DNA from: Drosophila pseudoobscura
Taxonomy: Eukaryota > Arthropoda > Insecta > Diptera > Drosophilidae
Reading direction: 5' to 3'
Assembly (NCBI RefSeq): GCF_009870125.1
Contig: NC_046681.1
Coordinates: forward strand, 25,070,001 to 25,134,000
Length of the DNA: 64,000 bases
In this document: positions 37,405 through 51,067 of the stretch, in pieces
Layout of the letters: every line of letters begins with the position of its first letter
How positions within the stretch are numbered: position 1 is the stretch's first letter
The notes under the pieces: model-generated
What the model was told of the DNA's origin: nothing
The model's database searches: none
Seen by the model: only the letters and a program-made list of their open reading frames with translations
Program-made: the position numbers and the translations under genes

Positions 37405-38608
37405 ATGATTCTGCGGTATTTTACCAACGGATTACTCCGTTTGCTGTTCATGACTTTGATTGTGACTCTGATAGGTATCATTACACTCACATACAATTGG
37501 CCAAAAGGGGCAGACGTAGAGTCGGTGCCACAGTCGACAGTGGGAGCTGCAGAGGACCCAGAGCCGACAGCGGCATCTAGCGAGCCACTGGCGAGCATCC
37601 GTCTAGACGATGTTCTACTGGCGGAGCCCAGGCCCACGCCCGGACAGAGCATATTTTTTCACGAAACGAGCTGCTATGATGTCAAAAACAAAAATCTTAA
37701 TATACTGAAGCTTACAGCCCGACAAGCCTGCGCTATCGAATCTGCTGCACTCCATAATCCGAATTTCCAAGTGTTCGTTTTGTTCGTTGACCGAAAATAC
37801 AGTCATGTTGTTGACCCCAACGTAGGGAATAGAAGCATCCAGCAGCCTCTTTTCGATGCCATCTTAAGCTATAGCAATGTTCATTTGAGGCGTCTAAATC
37901 TCTGGAGATATGCTGCAGGCACACCCATGGAAGAATGGCTCAGGGAGGGTAATCTGTTTCGCTCGCGGTAATTTGGAACTGAGCGATGTCCCTCCCAAAA
38001 TGCAATAACATTTTCATATTTCCAGATATTTGGTCTCCCACATCTCTGATTTTCTGCGTTATTTGACCCTATTTCGCTATGGAGGCCTGTATCTGGACAT
38101 GGATGTGGTCGTGCTTCGAAGTATGGAGGATATACCACCAAATTACACAGGAGCCGAGTCCGATACTTTCCTTGCCGCTGGCATCATGAACTTAGCAGCC
38201 AGTGGCTTTGGTCATCAGATTGCCGCCTCTTGTCTGCACGACTTTCAGACAAATTTCGATGGCAATGTTTGGGGGCAGAATGGCCCAGAGGTGATAACAC
38301 GCGTGGCCCAACAGATTTGCGGGACCAAGAATATCTCAGTGATGCAGACGAATCGCAAACGCTGCTTGGGTTTTAAGGTGTTTGGTAGAGGCGCCTTCTA
38401 CGCTGTGACCTCTGATAAGTGGCTGAACTTCTTTAATCCACATAAACTGGAGGAGACCTTGGCCCGCACCAAAGACTCGTATGCGGTGCATGTGTGGAAC
38501 AGCCAATCGGAAAAGAAACCAATTAAGATTGGGTCAACCTGTGCCTATGCCAAATATGCCGAGAAAAATTGTCCACGCGCCTATCATGCTGCAGGTGAAT
38601 ACTTTTAG
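37405..38608 (+). CDS. Alpha-1,4-glycosyltransferase (alpha4GT family), copy 2, 381 aa
   Basis: Exons: 37405-37967 and 38026-38608; the sum is 1146 nt. The intron is at the same place and phase as in copies 1 and 3, and the second exon has the same length (583 nt) in all three. The anchor is LLFMTLIVTLIGIITLTYNW, followed by a stem rich in A, S, P and E. The DXD motif is GLYLDMDVVVL. Differences from copies 1 and 3 in the catalytic exon include RSMEDIPPN, CLHDFQTNFDG, WGQNGPEVI and FFNPHKLEETLA. The GPG turn seen in the other two reads GPE here. An intact reading frame suggests a working enzyme. The same substrate class as copy 1 is inferred. Confidence 0.88.
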
Positions 38609-39193
38609 GAATTTTATCTTCAAGATTCTTTGAATTTTAAAATTGGTTTGGTCTGTGTAAATATAATCATGTAAATCATTGAACGGGCCAGTCATGATCG
38701 ACGTCGGAGAATTGGGACTTTTATAAAATTAATATTTTGTTTTCTTTTACGTATGGACTAAGGGACTAAGCAGTACGAATACCCGTCTGAAGAATAGGCT
38801 ATTAACTCACACATCCCTCGAGAGTAGGCCACATCATCATTCTTATTCCTTAAATTCTTCGTTTTGTTTTATTCCGTTGGAGGGACACAGACCAAAATCT
38901 ATTAAATATAAATTAAAACATTTCTGTGTACACTCTAATGCTTTTGTTTGTTTTTTATACAATCAAACTTATTGCTTCTAAGAAATTACATTACGTGTTT
39001 GCTGTGTGACTTGTGCTGGGGCCAGAAACCAGGACTGGGGCTCAAGAAGGCAAGGATAGATGCAGGTGCACCATTAAAGATTTTAAGCTTGCGTTGGAAG
39101 AGCCACAGCTGCACCCGAATTAGAAAATTAGGAGTTTTCCCACACGCTGTCTATGATGGTCTAAGCTGGCAGTACAGTACACGCTGGCGGCAG
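38609..39193. other. Intergenic, convergent ends of copy 2 and Prp40
   Basis: About 585 bp between two convergent stop codons. It should hold both 3' UTRs. It is AT-rich, and no gene or repeat was recognised. Confidence 0.4.
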
Positions 39194-41931
39194 TCATTCG
39201 TCCAGCTGCTCATTGAGTTGTGCAAGGAGTGCTGCTCGCTTTGATTCCAGTTCGCCGTCGCTTAACGTTAGTTCCTCGTTACGTGAGCCTCCCGAATCCA
39301 TGGACTGGACAGGACTGAGTGGTGACGTGGAACGATTGTGTCTGTTGTGTCGTTTGCCTTCTTTGTCTTTTTTGGAACGCTTTTCCTTTTTCTTCTTCTT
39401 GGCTGGCGAATGCGAGTTTGAATCGGTATGCAGGAGCGCCAGGCTAGGCGACAGATTCCCACCTAAATCTGACTCACATGACGACTGAAAACAAAAGCCA
39501 AAAAATTAGATTCCAAAACGGGAAGATTGGTGTGTATGACTTACGCCCCGCAGTTTGTTCTTGCGTTTCTTTTTCTTCTTCAGCAGCTTTTCGCTCTCGA
39601 TGCTGCCAATGGAGCTCAGTGAATGCTGTAGAACCAGAAGTAAGAACCATTAAGGGTTTCGGAATTTTTCAAACTACTTACGGAACGGGATTTGGATCGC
39701 CTTCGTTTTGACTTTTCCACCTCAACCAGTTCATTTTCAATGTCCGATCTTGATGTAGATCTCACTCGCTTTTTGTGCTTCTTATTCTTTTTCGATTTAC
39801 GTGACCGGGAATGATGATGGCTGCAGGCATCTTCGCTTTCCTTAATGAAGTCTTCCCAGATTTTCTCAACACCGATTTCCTTCTCGTAAACAGCAAATGC
39901 CTCCAAGTGCTCCACCAGCTTCTTGGCGCTGTCATAGGTCTCGGCCACAGACACATTCGCCTCGAGCCATTCGTTTTTAATTTCATTCTCCAGTTTTCGC
40001 AGTCGTCGCACCTCTTCCTTCATGCGCTCTTTTTCAATGGCCTCCGCCTATAAAAAAAAGTGTTTGTATTGCGAATTCTAAGCTAATCCTTACCATTTCC
40101 ATACCTTTTCTAGCAGAGAATTATAGGTTAGCTTCACGTTGCCTGCATCCAGGCTGGCCGAACGTTTATCCTCGCACACCACCGTGGCAAAGTCCTCGAA
40201 TGATGTCTTGGCCTGCACCACAAATGCCTTTTCTTTGAGAATCTCTCGTATGATTTTCCGTTCGTCATGGAACCGAGCCTTCAGATTCTCCACGTAGAAC
40301 TTGAACAGATCCAAAGGCGTTGATCCGCTCTGACCGAGCATGGCCGAGAAGCGTAGGTCCGCGGATATGATGGGATACAGCTCCACCCACAGCGACATGG
40401 AGGTGAGTTTGCCCTCTTCGTGAAGGGAGTCGAGGAGTGCCAGAAAGGAGTCTCGATTCTTGCGCTGCTGTCGCTTCATTCGCTTCTTCTCCCGCTCGCG
40501 TTCCTCCTCCTCTTCCTTTTCCAGCGTGCGTATGTGCTCCTCGAAAACAATTAGAGCATCCTCCTTGTCCATGCCCAAAAGGGTCACATCGTTTTTGAAT
40601 GCGGCATTGTCTAGGAGCATAACCTGAGCTTCGGACCAGGTGGTGGCATGATTGATGGATGTCATAGACTCCAGAAGCTCGCCCAACACCTTCATATTGC
40701 GCTTCTTCAAGACACGCGCCTCTTCTTTCTCCCTTTTGCCAAGATTGAATATGCAATCCTCATAGATATCCCGTCGATCCGTTTCAGGCACTACGGTCCA
40801 TGTCCGATTCCCTGCAAAGACCTCCTCACAGCGGAAATACTTCATCTGGGAGTTCATCTTATCGCTGGACATAAGGAATTGTTCCAGGTCCTCTTTCGCC
40901 TTTTTGGCCTTCAGCCGCGACTCTTCTCGCTCGTCCTTCACCTTCTGCGTCTTGTAGGCATTGAACGTTTGCTTGCGCTCGTTGAGGTTCTTGAAGGCGC
41001 TGTAGCGCGGATCCTTTGATATTATCTTCACACACTGATCCCAATTGGCATTTGAGGGCACATTGCGGTCCCGGAGTAGGTCCTTGAATGCTTCTATGGC
41101 CTCGCGCTTGTCCTTAAACACCAGAGGACTGCCATCCGATGACTTTTCATCCTTTTTAGCTAAAATAATTCCATAGAGCAATCAGTCCCGAAGTTACGTT
41201 AGGGTCAGACGCACTCACCATTCGGTTGTGGCACTTCGATGGCGGCTAATGTGGCTGCCATGGCCTGATCGAGAGCCGATGATGAGTTCTCGTTACTGCT
41301 CGGCGTAAGCGGCGAATGAATCTCGGGCGTGGGTATCCTTGGGTCTGCGGGCAAAGCAGCTGGCAAAATACTTGCCAATGCAACATGCGGAAGCAGTCCC
41401 GTCAAACTGGAGGATGTCATGGCTGCCACCGCTTTGGCTGCAGCTGCAGCTCTGAAACCAATCCAAGGGAGAGCCAAGGGTGAGTAAATAGAATAGTCAA
41501 TAGCTGTGGAGCCAGTGTACTTACTCCTCCGCCTTAGCCTTTGCCTTCATGTCTACATATTCCGGCGGCGGCTCCCAGCAAGTCTCCTTAGTGGCCACAT
41601 TGTGGTAATACACTTTGCCCGTATCAGAGCGGTATTCCTTCCAGGGGCACTGATTGTGCAGCTGTTCGGCGGGCGTCATCAGAGCCTCGGGTTTCTCCCA
41701 CGAACTTTGCTTTGTATTTTGATTGTAGTAATAAGGGCGTCCATCTGGGGCCTTGTGCTCTGTCCACTCTGTGTTGGAGGCCATCACACCGAATGCCGCT
41801 GCCAGTTCGGGCGGTGGGGGAGCAGCAAAGCCGGGCGGGGGAAATTGTGGCACTATGGCAGCCGGCGGCGTGTATCCCATTCCCCTGCCGACCGCTGCTG
41901 CTCCATTGCCAGCGCTAGGAGGAACATTCAT
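39194..41931 (-). CDS. Prp40: Pre-mRNA processing factor 40 (U1 snRNP-associated, WW and FF domains), 810 aa
   Basis: Exons: 41931-41525, 41451-41219, 41159-40105, 40047-39682, 39625-39545, 39484-39194; the sum is 2433 nt. A proline/glycine-rich N-terminus precedes two WW domains ([15 protein letters not shown] near residue 56, and [15 protein letters not shown] near 96). An alanine-rich linker follows. Several FF domains are seen in exon 3 ([36 protein letters not shown]). The C-terminus is Lys/Arg/Ser-rich ([18 protein letters not shown]), as in RS-like splicing proteins. Prp40 bridges the 5' splice site U1 snRNP and branch-point proteins early in spliceosome assembly. The gene lies between glycosyltransferase copies 2 and 3, on the opposite strand. 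Confidence 0.95.
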
Positions 41932-42603
41932 TTCACTATTTTTCTATATTTTATTTAAGCGGTACTACGTCTACCGGTCGTTGCGTATGCGATGCGGCCG
42001 CCAGTAGAATTTTTATATCGACGTAAATGAAAAAAATTCAATGAAAACGCCGCTTTCCACACATTTGATATATCGCTGGGTTTCTTTTCACAGCTATCGA
42101 TAACATATCGCAAAATGCAAATTTTATTAGAGATGGGTCTTCTATCTTTGCACGATGATCATATAGCGAAGATAAAATATAGATAGAATATATATGAAGA
42201 CTTGATAAGATATAATTAGAATTTCCAACTTGTAGGAATACATATCTTGCGGCCGGCAGGTTAATTGAGAGGTAAAAGTAAACTCATATCTATGTACAGT
42301 TTGCGTGTTTCGTATATACCGTTAAGACATCTGGCTCGAAAACAACGAACAGCGCATCACTGACAGGTAATGTACATACATACATAGGTGTCGTTATCGC
42401 CCTCGGCTTGCAATTTATATTAGCAAAACATTGTAAAACAGACGTTCCGGAGTTTTCTTTTCTTACCCACCAGAGTGCATTGGATTATGTTGAGAGCAAT
42501 GACAGTGTAACCGCGCACTCGGAGTAAGCAAGTTGTTGCCTTTTCTTTGGCCATAACATCTCTAAGGAGTGTCAATTTTTTAACCAGCCCGCCTGCCCTC
42601 GCC
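41932..42603. other. Divergent intergenic region, Prp40 to glycosyltransferase copy 3
   Basis: About 670 bp head to head. Two ATCGATA-type motifs (TATCGATAACATATCG near 42093-42108, and TATATCGACG near 42013) resemble DRE/DREF promoter elements, as expected for the housekeeping Prp40 promoter. No coding sequence was seen. Confidence 0.45.
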
Positions 42604-43816
42604 ATGCTCCTGCGTCTGCCTTTGCTGCTGGTGGCGCGTTATTTGCACAACGGAAGACTTCGATTGCTGTTCGTGGCACTGATTGTTATGCTGATAGGTG
42701 GCATTGCCCTCACATACAATTGGCAAAATGATTTGCAGCAGTGCTTCATGGACATCGAAGAGGCAATACAGTCGACAGTGTCTAATGCAGATGCAGATCC
42801 GCTGGCACCCATCCGCCTAGAGGATGTTCTGCAGGCGGAGCCCAGGCCCACGCCTGGACGGAGCATATTCTTTCACGAAACCAGTTGCCACCAGGCCGAG
42901 AACAAAAAGTACAAATTGCTGGAGCTAACCGCCCGTCAAGCCTGCGCAATCGAATCTGCTGCATTGCATAATCCGAATTTCCAGGTGTTCGTCTTGTTCG
43001 CCGGTCCCACCTACCGACCTTCACCCAAGGGGCGAAATAACAGCAACCAGCAGCCGCTTGTCGATGCCATTTTAAGCTATAGCAATGTCCATTTGAGGAA
43101 TCTGAATCTCTGGCGCTACGCTGCGGGCACACCCATCGAGGAATGGCTCAAGGACGGTAGTCTGTTTCGTTCGCGGTAAGCTGTATCTCAGAAGAGTGAA
43201 TCAGAAAATTCAATAACGTCTTCATATTTTTAGATATTTGTTTTCCCACATCTCTGATTTCCTGCGTTACTTGACACTGTATCGCTATGGTGGCCTGTAT
43301 CTGGACATGGATGTGGTCGTGCTGCAGAAAATGGAGGATGTGCCACCCAATTACACAGGAGCCGAGTCCAATACTCACCTTGCCGCTGGCGTCATGAGCT
43401 TAGCTGCCACTGGCTTTGGCCATGAGATTGCCGAGTCCTGTTTGCGCGACTTTCAACACAATTTCGCAGGCAAAGATTGGGGAAACAATGGCCCAGGCGT
43501 GATAACACGCGTGGCCCAGCAGATTTGTGGCACCAAGGATATCACCCTGATGCAGGAGGATAGCAAACGCTGCTTAGGCTTCAAGGTGTATGGGCGAGGA
43601 GCCTTCTACGCTGTGCCGTGGAAGCAGTGGCGGGACTTCTTCGAGCCCGAAAAACTGGAGGAGACCATGGGCCGCACCAAAGACTCGTATGTGGTGCATG
43701 TATGGAACAAGCACTCGAATCAGCTACCGATCAAGGTTGGCTCAAACAACGCCTATGCCAAATATGCCGAACAAAATTGCCCGCGAGCCTATCGTGCGGC
43801 GGGCGAATACTTCTAG
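42604..43816 (+). CDS. alpha4GT1: Alpha-1,4-glycosyltransferase (alpha4GT family), copy 3, 384 aa
   Basis: Exons: 42604-43175 and 43234-43816; the sum is 1155 nt. The start is MLLRLPLLLVARYLHNGR. The membrane anchor is LLFVALIVMLIGGIALTYNW, and the DXD motif is GLYLDMDVVVL. Later motifs are GPGVITRVAQQICGTKDI, FKVYGRGAFYAVPW and CPRAYRAAGEYF. The lumenal first-exon part (GRSIFFHETSCHQAENKKYK, FAGPTYRPSPKGRN) differs clearly from copies 1 and 2, so this copy has stayed out of the recent exchange between them and may be closest to the ancestral gene. The symbol is assigned from family resemblance and neighbourhood and is less certain than the function. Confidence 0.87.
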
Positions 43817-44671
43817 AAGTATTATCTAAAAAGTTCTCTTCATTTAAGTCTTTTGTATATGGATATTTCCCGCTGAAGTCCAAAGAATTATCGCCCAGCG
43901 AGTCATCGTTTATAGGTTTTATGTGTTGCTAATTTTTTTATTTCTTACTATGTCTACTTATTATTATGTTGGCAAACCACGCATTCCGATATAACAAACA
44001 AACACATACATGTTGTGTGTATGGTATGATTGTAAAGAACGGCTATGGCTATTCAGATACATACTAACTCACATTTATTATCTCAAATACTCATTCTGTT
44101 GATTCGCTGAATACGAATCCACATTTATATTTGCACAATATTATTTGCAGTACTCTTGGAAATTAATTCTGATAACAGTACACTAACAAATGAACAAAAT
44201 GAAAAAGGCTATCAGTCGGTGAGTCGAAAATTGAAATATGTACGTACGATGCATGATTCACCGGAAACCGAGGGAGAGGTTAAAGATAAGAATTCGAAAC
44301 AGTAGTAAGATATCTCCTAAGTATTTTCGGTAGTAAACACGTATGATCTGGGGGAATGTATACAAATATTTTGTAAAAATATATCGTCTTGGAGGCAACT
44401 CCTTGAACATGGGGTACGGTACGGTACTCGTAAATGGTGCACATAACTCACATAGTCTTGATGGATGTATACAATAGAAAATAAATATATGAAATATATT
44501 TGTAAAAGCTTATTTCCAATCGTACAGAGCAACAAATTTTGTATTAAAAATATGTAAATTATGTGTTAAGCGATTCTCAATCCCTTTTTTGTGGAAAAGT
44601 GTTCTCTAAATAGTTTGTACCATTTTCTAAAACGAAATGTGGCTACACATCCTTTCTGATGATATGGTCCT
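43817..44671. other. Intergenic, copy 3 to CUB-domain gene
   Basis: About 855 bp, AT-rich, between two convergent stop codons. No gene or recognised repeat was seen. Confidence 0.4.
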
Positions 44672-46951
44672 TCACATGCACTGCACCTGGGAGAAGCGCA
44701 GACAGGCTCCAACATTGTCTTCAGCATTTGCCTTACCCACACCTACGCCATCGCCAAAATGAACGCCAATGTAGAAAGGGGTGACGGTACTTTCGATGCG
44801 GCATGGCCGAATGCCCGATGAGCAGAACTGGGCACCGCAGTGGACGGGCTCACAGCCGGGCAGGGGACCCAGGCCAGTACCAATGAAGTCTTCGATGATG
44901 CAGGGCATTGTTATGCGATCCGTGCAGGTGCTGAAGAATTGTCGGGCTTCGCGACGACGCCGCCGTCGCAGTTGCAAATCAAAAGCATTCCGTAAGAAGC
45001 CGAAAAGATCGAATCCTCCACTAGGCCTGCTGCCCACCGGCCGTGGACGTCGTGAAAAACCGGGCTCTTCTGTGGTTGGAGGACTTCTAAAAAAAAGGAA
45101 GCCACCATCGTTGTCGCCGTCATCGTCGACGCCATCCTCCCCACCTGAACCTTCCACATCATCGCTGGCCGGTGAAGAAGCTGGCGCCTCAGAGGAAGAT
45201 GTGCTCTCTTCGGTGGCGGCCACTGTGCTGGAGCGTAGAGGAGCCGGAGTGGTGCTTGTTGTCGTCGTGGTCATCGCTGCTGTGCTGCTGCTGGCGGTCG
45301 AACTAGTCCCCGATGACGCCGCTGCAGTAGAATTGCTCGACATCATCGACATCAATGTCGTGGTGGTAGAGTTGGCCATGATAGCCAGCATCTGCATCAG
45401 GTTTGTAGACGTTGGAGCCGATGTAGTCGTTCCCCCATTAGCTGGGGCAGCTGGTCCTCCTCCACCTGCATTATCGGACTGTGCCATAGCTGGATCAGGA
45501 TTCGCAGCTGGCCCAATTCCGTCGTCATTCAACGAGAAAGCTGTTGTTCCCGAGGCCATTCTCCCACCTCCACCAATCCGAAATGACTGCTCATCGCAAG
45601 GCTGATATATAATCGAGCACATATCCGTCTCCTGGCGCACACAAATGCGATAGTTCTGGTTGGCCAGGTGCCTTCCATTCTCGGCAAAGTTGAAGGTCTG
45701 CATGACGCCCTCGATACCCGTGTGGTACTGCAGACAACCCGCCGGAGCTCGCTGGCTGAAGGGTATCTGCACCACGCTCATCTCCCAAATGCGGAGTGGC
45801 AGAAACCGATTGGACAGGTTGAGATTGATGTCAATGAAGCGATCCCCAGTGGCATTGCTCGGGCTGCTCACATTGGCTGCATCAACGGGACGTAGGCTGC
45901 CATACAATGTGGATTGACGTGGCGAGGCACGAGCTCCAACATCATAGTACACTGAAGTGGAGAAGGAATGAGATTAGGGAGGATATCATCATCTAGGAAT
46001 ACTGATCATCTCACAATGCTGTCCACTATTCTGACCGCAAAGGGAGATGGATCCGCCTGGCCCTCCACTGATGTTGAATACATCGCCCTCACAGACGCCC
46101 GTGCGTCGATTCGGTTGTCCCAGCGTAAAGTGATGAAAGTCGATCCTCAACTGGCTGATATCATCGCTCATCATTTTGACCTTTAGACTGCAGCCACTGA
46201 AATTTGTGGGCATGAAACTGGGAAAGCTAGGCGAGACGATATAGGTGATGTTGTTGGTTATGGTGACATTGCAGCTGGCCAAAAAGACACAACAGACACC
46301 GAATCCCATGGCACATTCACCCTGGGCCTGGCCACCCTTTTGGCGGCACTCGTAAGCATTCAGGCAGTTGCCCATGCGACGACCATCGTTGGACAGGCAT
46401 TCCCCATCGACGGGCACAGGAAACAGATGAATCACTGGTGTGGTGCGGATATAAAAAGAGATTCAATTGGGAAAGCACCTTGGGATTGTCTTTAACGTAC
46501 CCTTGCCATGTCTGCTATTCCCTCCCAGACTCTGATTGAGACTCTGCTCGGGGATGGCTGGCTGCGCCACCTCTACTTGTTCCTGGATTTCAATGGCAGT
46601 CACCTCATCCCCCTCTTCCTCTATGTCCGATTCATTTTGATTGTCGTTCCAAATATCATAATGATACATGGGTGGCCAGGCGGTTTCATTGGCGGGCGCC
46701 AATGATGATGCCGATGCAGGAGTGAGGCTCAGCCGATCCACCAACAATATGCAAAGTGTAGCAATGAATGGCTGCAGCAGGTTGCCAGTAGAACCACTGC
46801 CACAACCGGCTCCAGCAATAACTTTCTTTTTTCTTTCACTGCTGCCGCTGCTGTGGCTGCTGCCTCGTAATATCGCGGCTATATGGCAATTGGACTTGTT
46901 GTTCGCATCTCCGCTTTGCGACATCAGCATTTTTATGGCTTCCATGTCCAT
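44672..46951 (-). CDS. CUB-domain extracellular protein with Ser/Thr-rich region, 716 aa
   Basis: Exons: 46951-46501, 46434-46015, 45951-44672; the sum is 2151 nt. The start MDMEAIKMLMSQ precedes a hydrophobic segment (LLQPFIATLCILLVDRLSL, about residues 58-76) that may serve as a signal-anchor. An acidic stretch follows. Exon 2 has a cysteine cluster (CLNAYECRQKGG, CAMGFGVCCVF) and the first half of a CUB domain (CNVTITNNITYIVSP, LRIDFHHFTLGQP, then CEGDVFNISGGPGG). Exon 3 holds more cysteine-containing sequence, a long Ala/Ser/Thr/Met tract likely to be O-glycosylated, an Asp-rich patch, a basic cluster (LRRRRRREARQFF) that could be a protease cleavage site, and a conserved-looking cysteine-rich end. 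Several insect proteins share this CUB architecture; function and symbol are unknown to me. Confidence 0.85.
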
Positions 46952-48981
46952 GCCATGTGTTCAGCTGCTGTGGACTCCTTCTGCTACAGGCTCTGCTTCA
47001 CCACTCCGTATTTTTTGTTGAGCGCGTGCGTTTCGCTGCAAAGTTGAATGAAAAGTGCGCCCGTCTCCACATCTCCAGGTGCTTGGATGCTGCTGTGTCT
47101 CTGTGGTTTCTGTCTCTGCCCGGGTCGGGACTGCTTTTCTCTGCTCTGCTCACCCAGTTGTGGCCGTCTTCTCGTCTCTAATCTCTACTTACTTGCTATT
47201 TTCGGCGGTGTAATGTTCCATTTTGTTTGCTGACTCGGTCATTGGGACTGACTGCTCTAACTGTGTCGAGTATTGAGTGCAGACTTCCAACTATTGAAAG
47301 AGATGCTTTGATTTCAGAAGAAGTATTTAACACAGATTACACAGGCAGGCCATTTCGAACATTTTAAACTTTTCTACACTAACTGTTTGTTTGTTCATAT
47401 ATGGGCTTTCCCAAGATATTCTGCAAAGTGCATTACTTAAATATTCCATTTCTTATTTTTTGGGGCTACATTATGGGACTCGCTGGTAGATCCGTGGCGT
47501 ACCGAAGCACCGTAAAGGAGGACGTTGTACCAGTATTTAGAATACCTCGTATATACCTATTTCAAACTTTCTGAAAGCTGCCCCAGATCCTCTTCATTCT
47601 TCTATGCTTCACCGGTTGAAATCTTTGAACAAAACTGTAGCTAGAGGAATTTTGTAAGTCTGCGGACAATACAATAATCGTCTGATAGATCACTTAAACA
47701 TTGCACCTCCCATCTCATATTTGGCTATCATTTCAACATACATATCTCTGACAGATCTCCTTACCGTTCCTTTCACACGCTTTCATACGATGCTTATCCC
47801 CTCGTTTAAGCCAATCCGCGTCAAAGCAAAAGCGGCCAAAAGAAAGGTTGCCTTTGCATATTTAATGAGTATTTAAAACCCACATGTTCACACCCTGATG
47901 ATTCTCTCAGGCGCGACCGAAACCGCGGCCGGACAGTGCATGAATTAGCTGAACAACAAAACAAAACACAAAAAATCAACAAAAAGTGGGGGCTTTGTGT
48001 CTTGTGTGTTGCATTTTGTGCAATTTCTTGCTGCATCATCCTGTCCCAGAAGCACTGATCTTTCTGAATGAAATGTGATATGGGGCCAAATTGGCCAAGA
48101 AAAATCAGGTTAAACAGCTCTGTGGTAATTTGCGTTTGTATGTGCATGAACATGTCTCAGAATGGGTTGCGATCATGTAAGGTCCCGGTCCAGTCCAGCA
48201 AAGCGTAGAAAGCCAACAAAAGCAAGGCTGCTAATGTGCTTAGATTTATTTATTACACCTTTTGTGGGGAGTGGGAAAGGTACTGGTAGTCTGCAGAAGA
48301 AATACCAGAATCGTATCCAAAGGAAATCCATAGTAGCATCGTTAATTGTTTATGGAAATATTTGTTGCATTTTGTATTTTGATTTAGCAAAGACATTAGT
48401 ATTTCCTCAAAAATAACAGTCAAAGTTTACAATAATTGTAAAAAAAAATAGTTATGAGAATACGGCCATCAACAGAAAAACAGATCATCATCCACATCAT
48501 CGTCGGGGTAGCTACTTTAGATTAATTAAAAAAAGTGATCCTATGAAATGATCGGAATTGGAAAGTTTCCTCTAAATCGAAAATAAACAACAATGGAGTT
48601 GATTATTTGATTTTGTGGAGTCATCCTTTCAGTTGAGTTGAGCAGAGCAGAGCAGAGCAGTGCGATCGATTCGCATCCAAATCGGTTAGCTTTAAGACCA
48701 GTTAAAGCTCGATTTCAAAGCTGAATCATTATACAAGTACTGTTAGGGGAACACAATATACCTATCCCATGATTTTGCGTCCGTTGATGGCGTACTCTGA
48801 AACATTTTTTTGAGTATTCTTTCGCTTTTTTGTGGTCTCTCGGGTCTTAAGCTTAGGTTGTGGTTTGAACTTTGTACAATGTTTTAGGATTAAATATTAC
48901 GGATAAGTTAGGATTAAATGTTTACTTATGTCTAAGTGTTAGCCCGGTTTAGGTTCTGTGTGTGTTTCTGTGTTGGTGTGC
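46952..48981. other. Intergenic, CUB gene upstream region and CCDC85-like 3' flank
   Basis: About 2 kb without a supported gene. The CUB-gene 5' UTR and promoter probably lie within 46952-47300. A short GCAGA pentanucleotide tract sits at about 48643-48660. The remainder is AT-rich, with no mobile element recognised. Confidence 0.4.

Positions 48982-51067
<2,086 letters not shown>

Noticed and set aside
42547-42603. Longer N-terminus for glycosyltransferase copy 3
   Set aside because: The frame there opens with TTG. The first ATG is at 42604 and gives the expected type II anchor.
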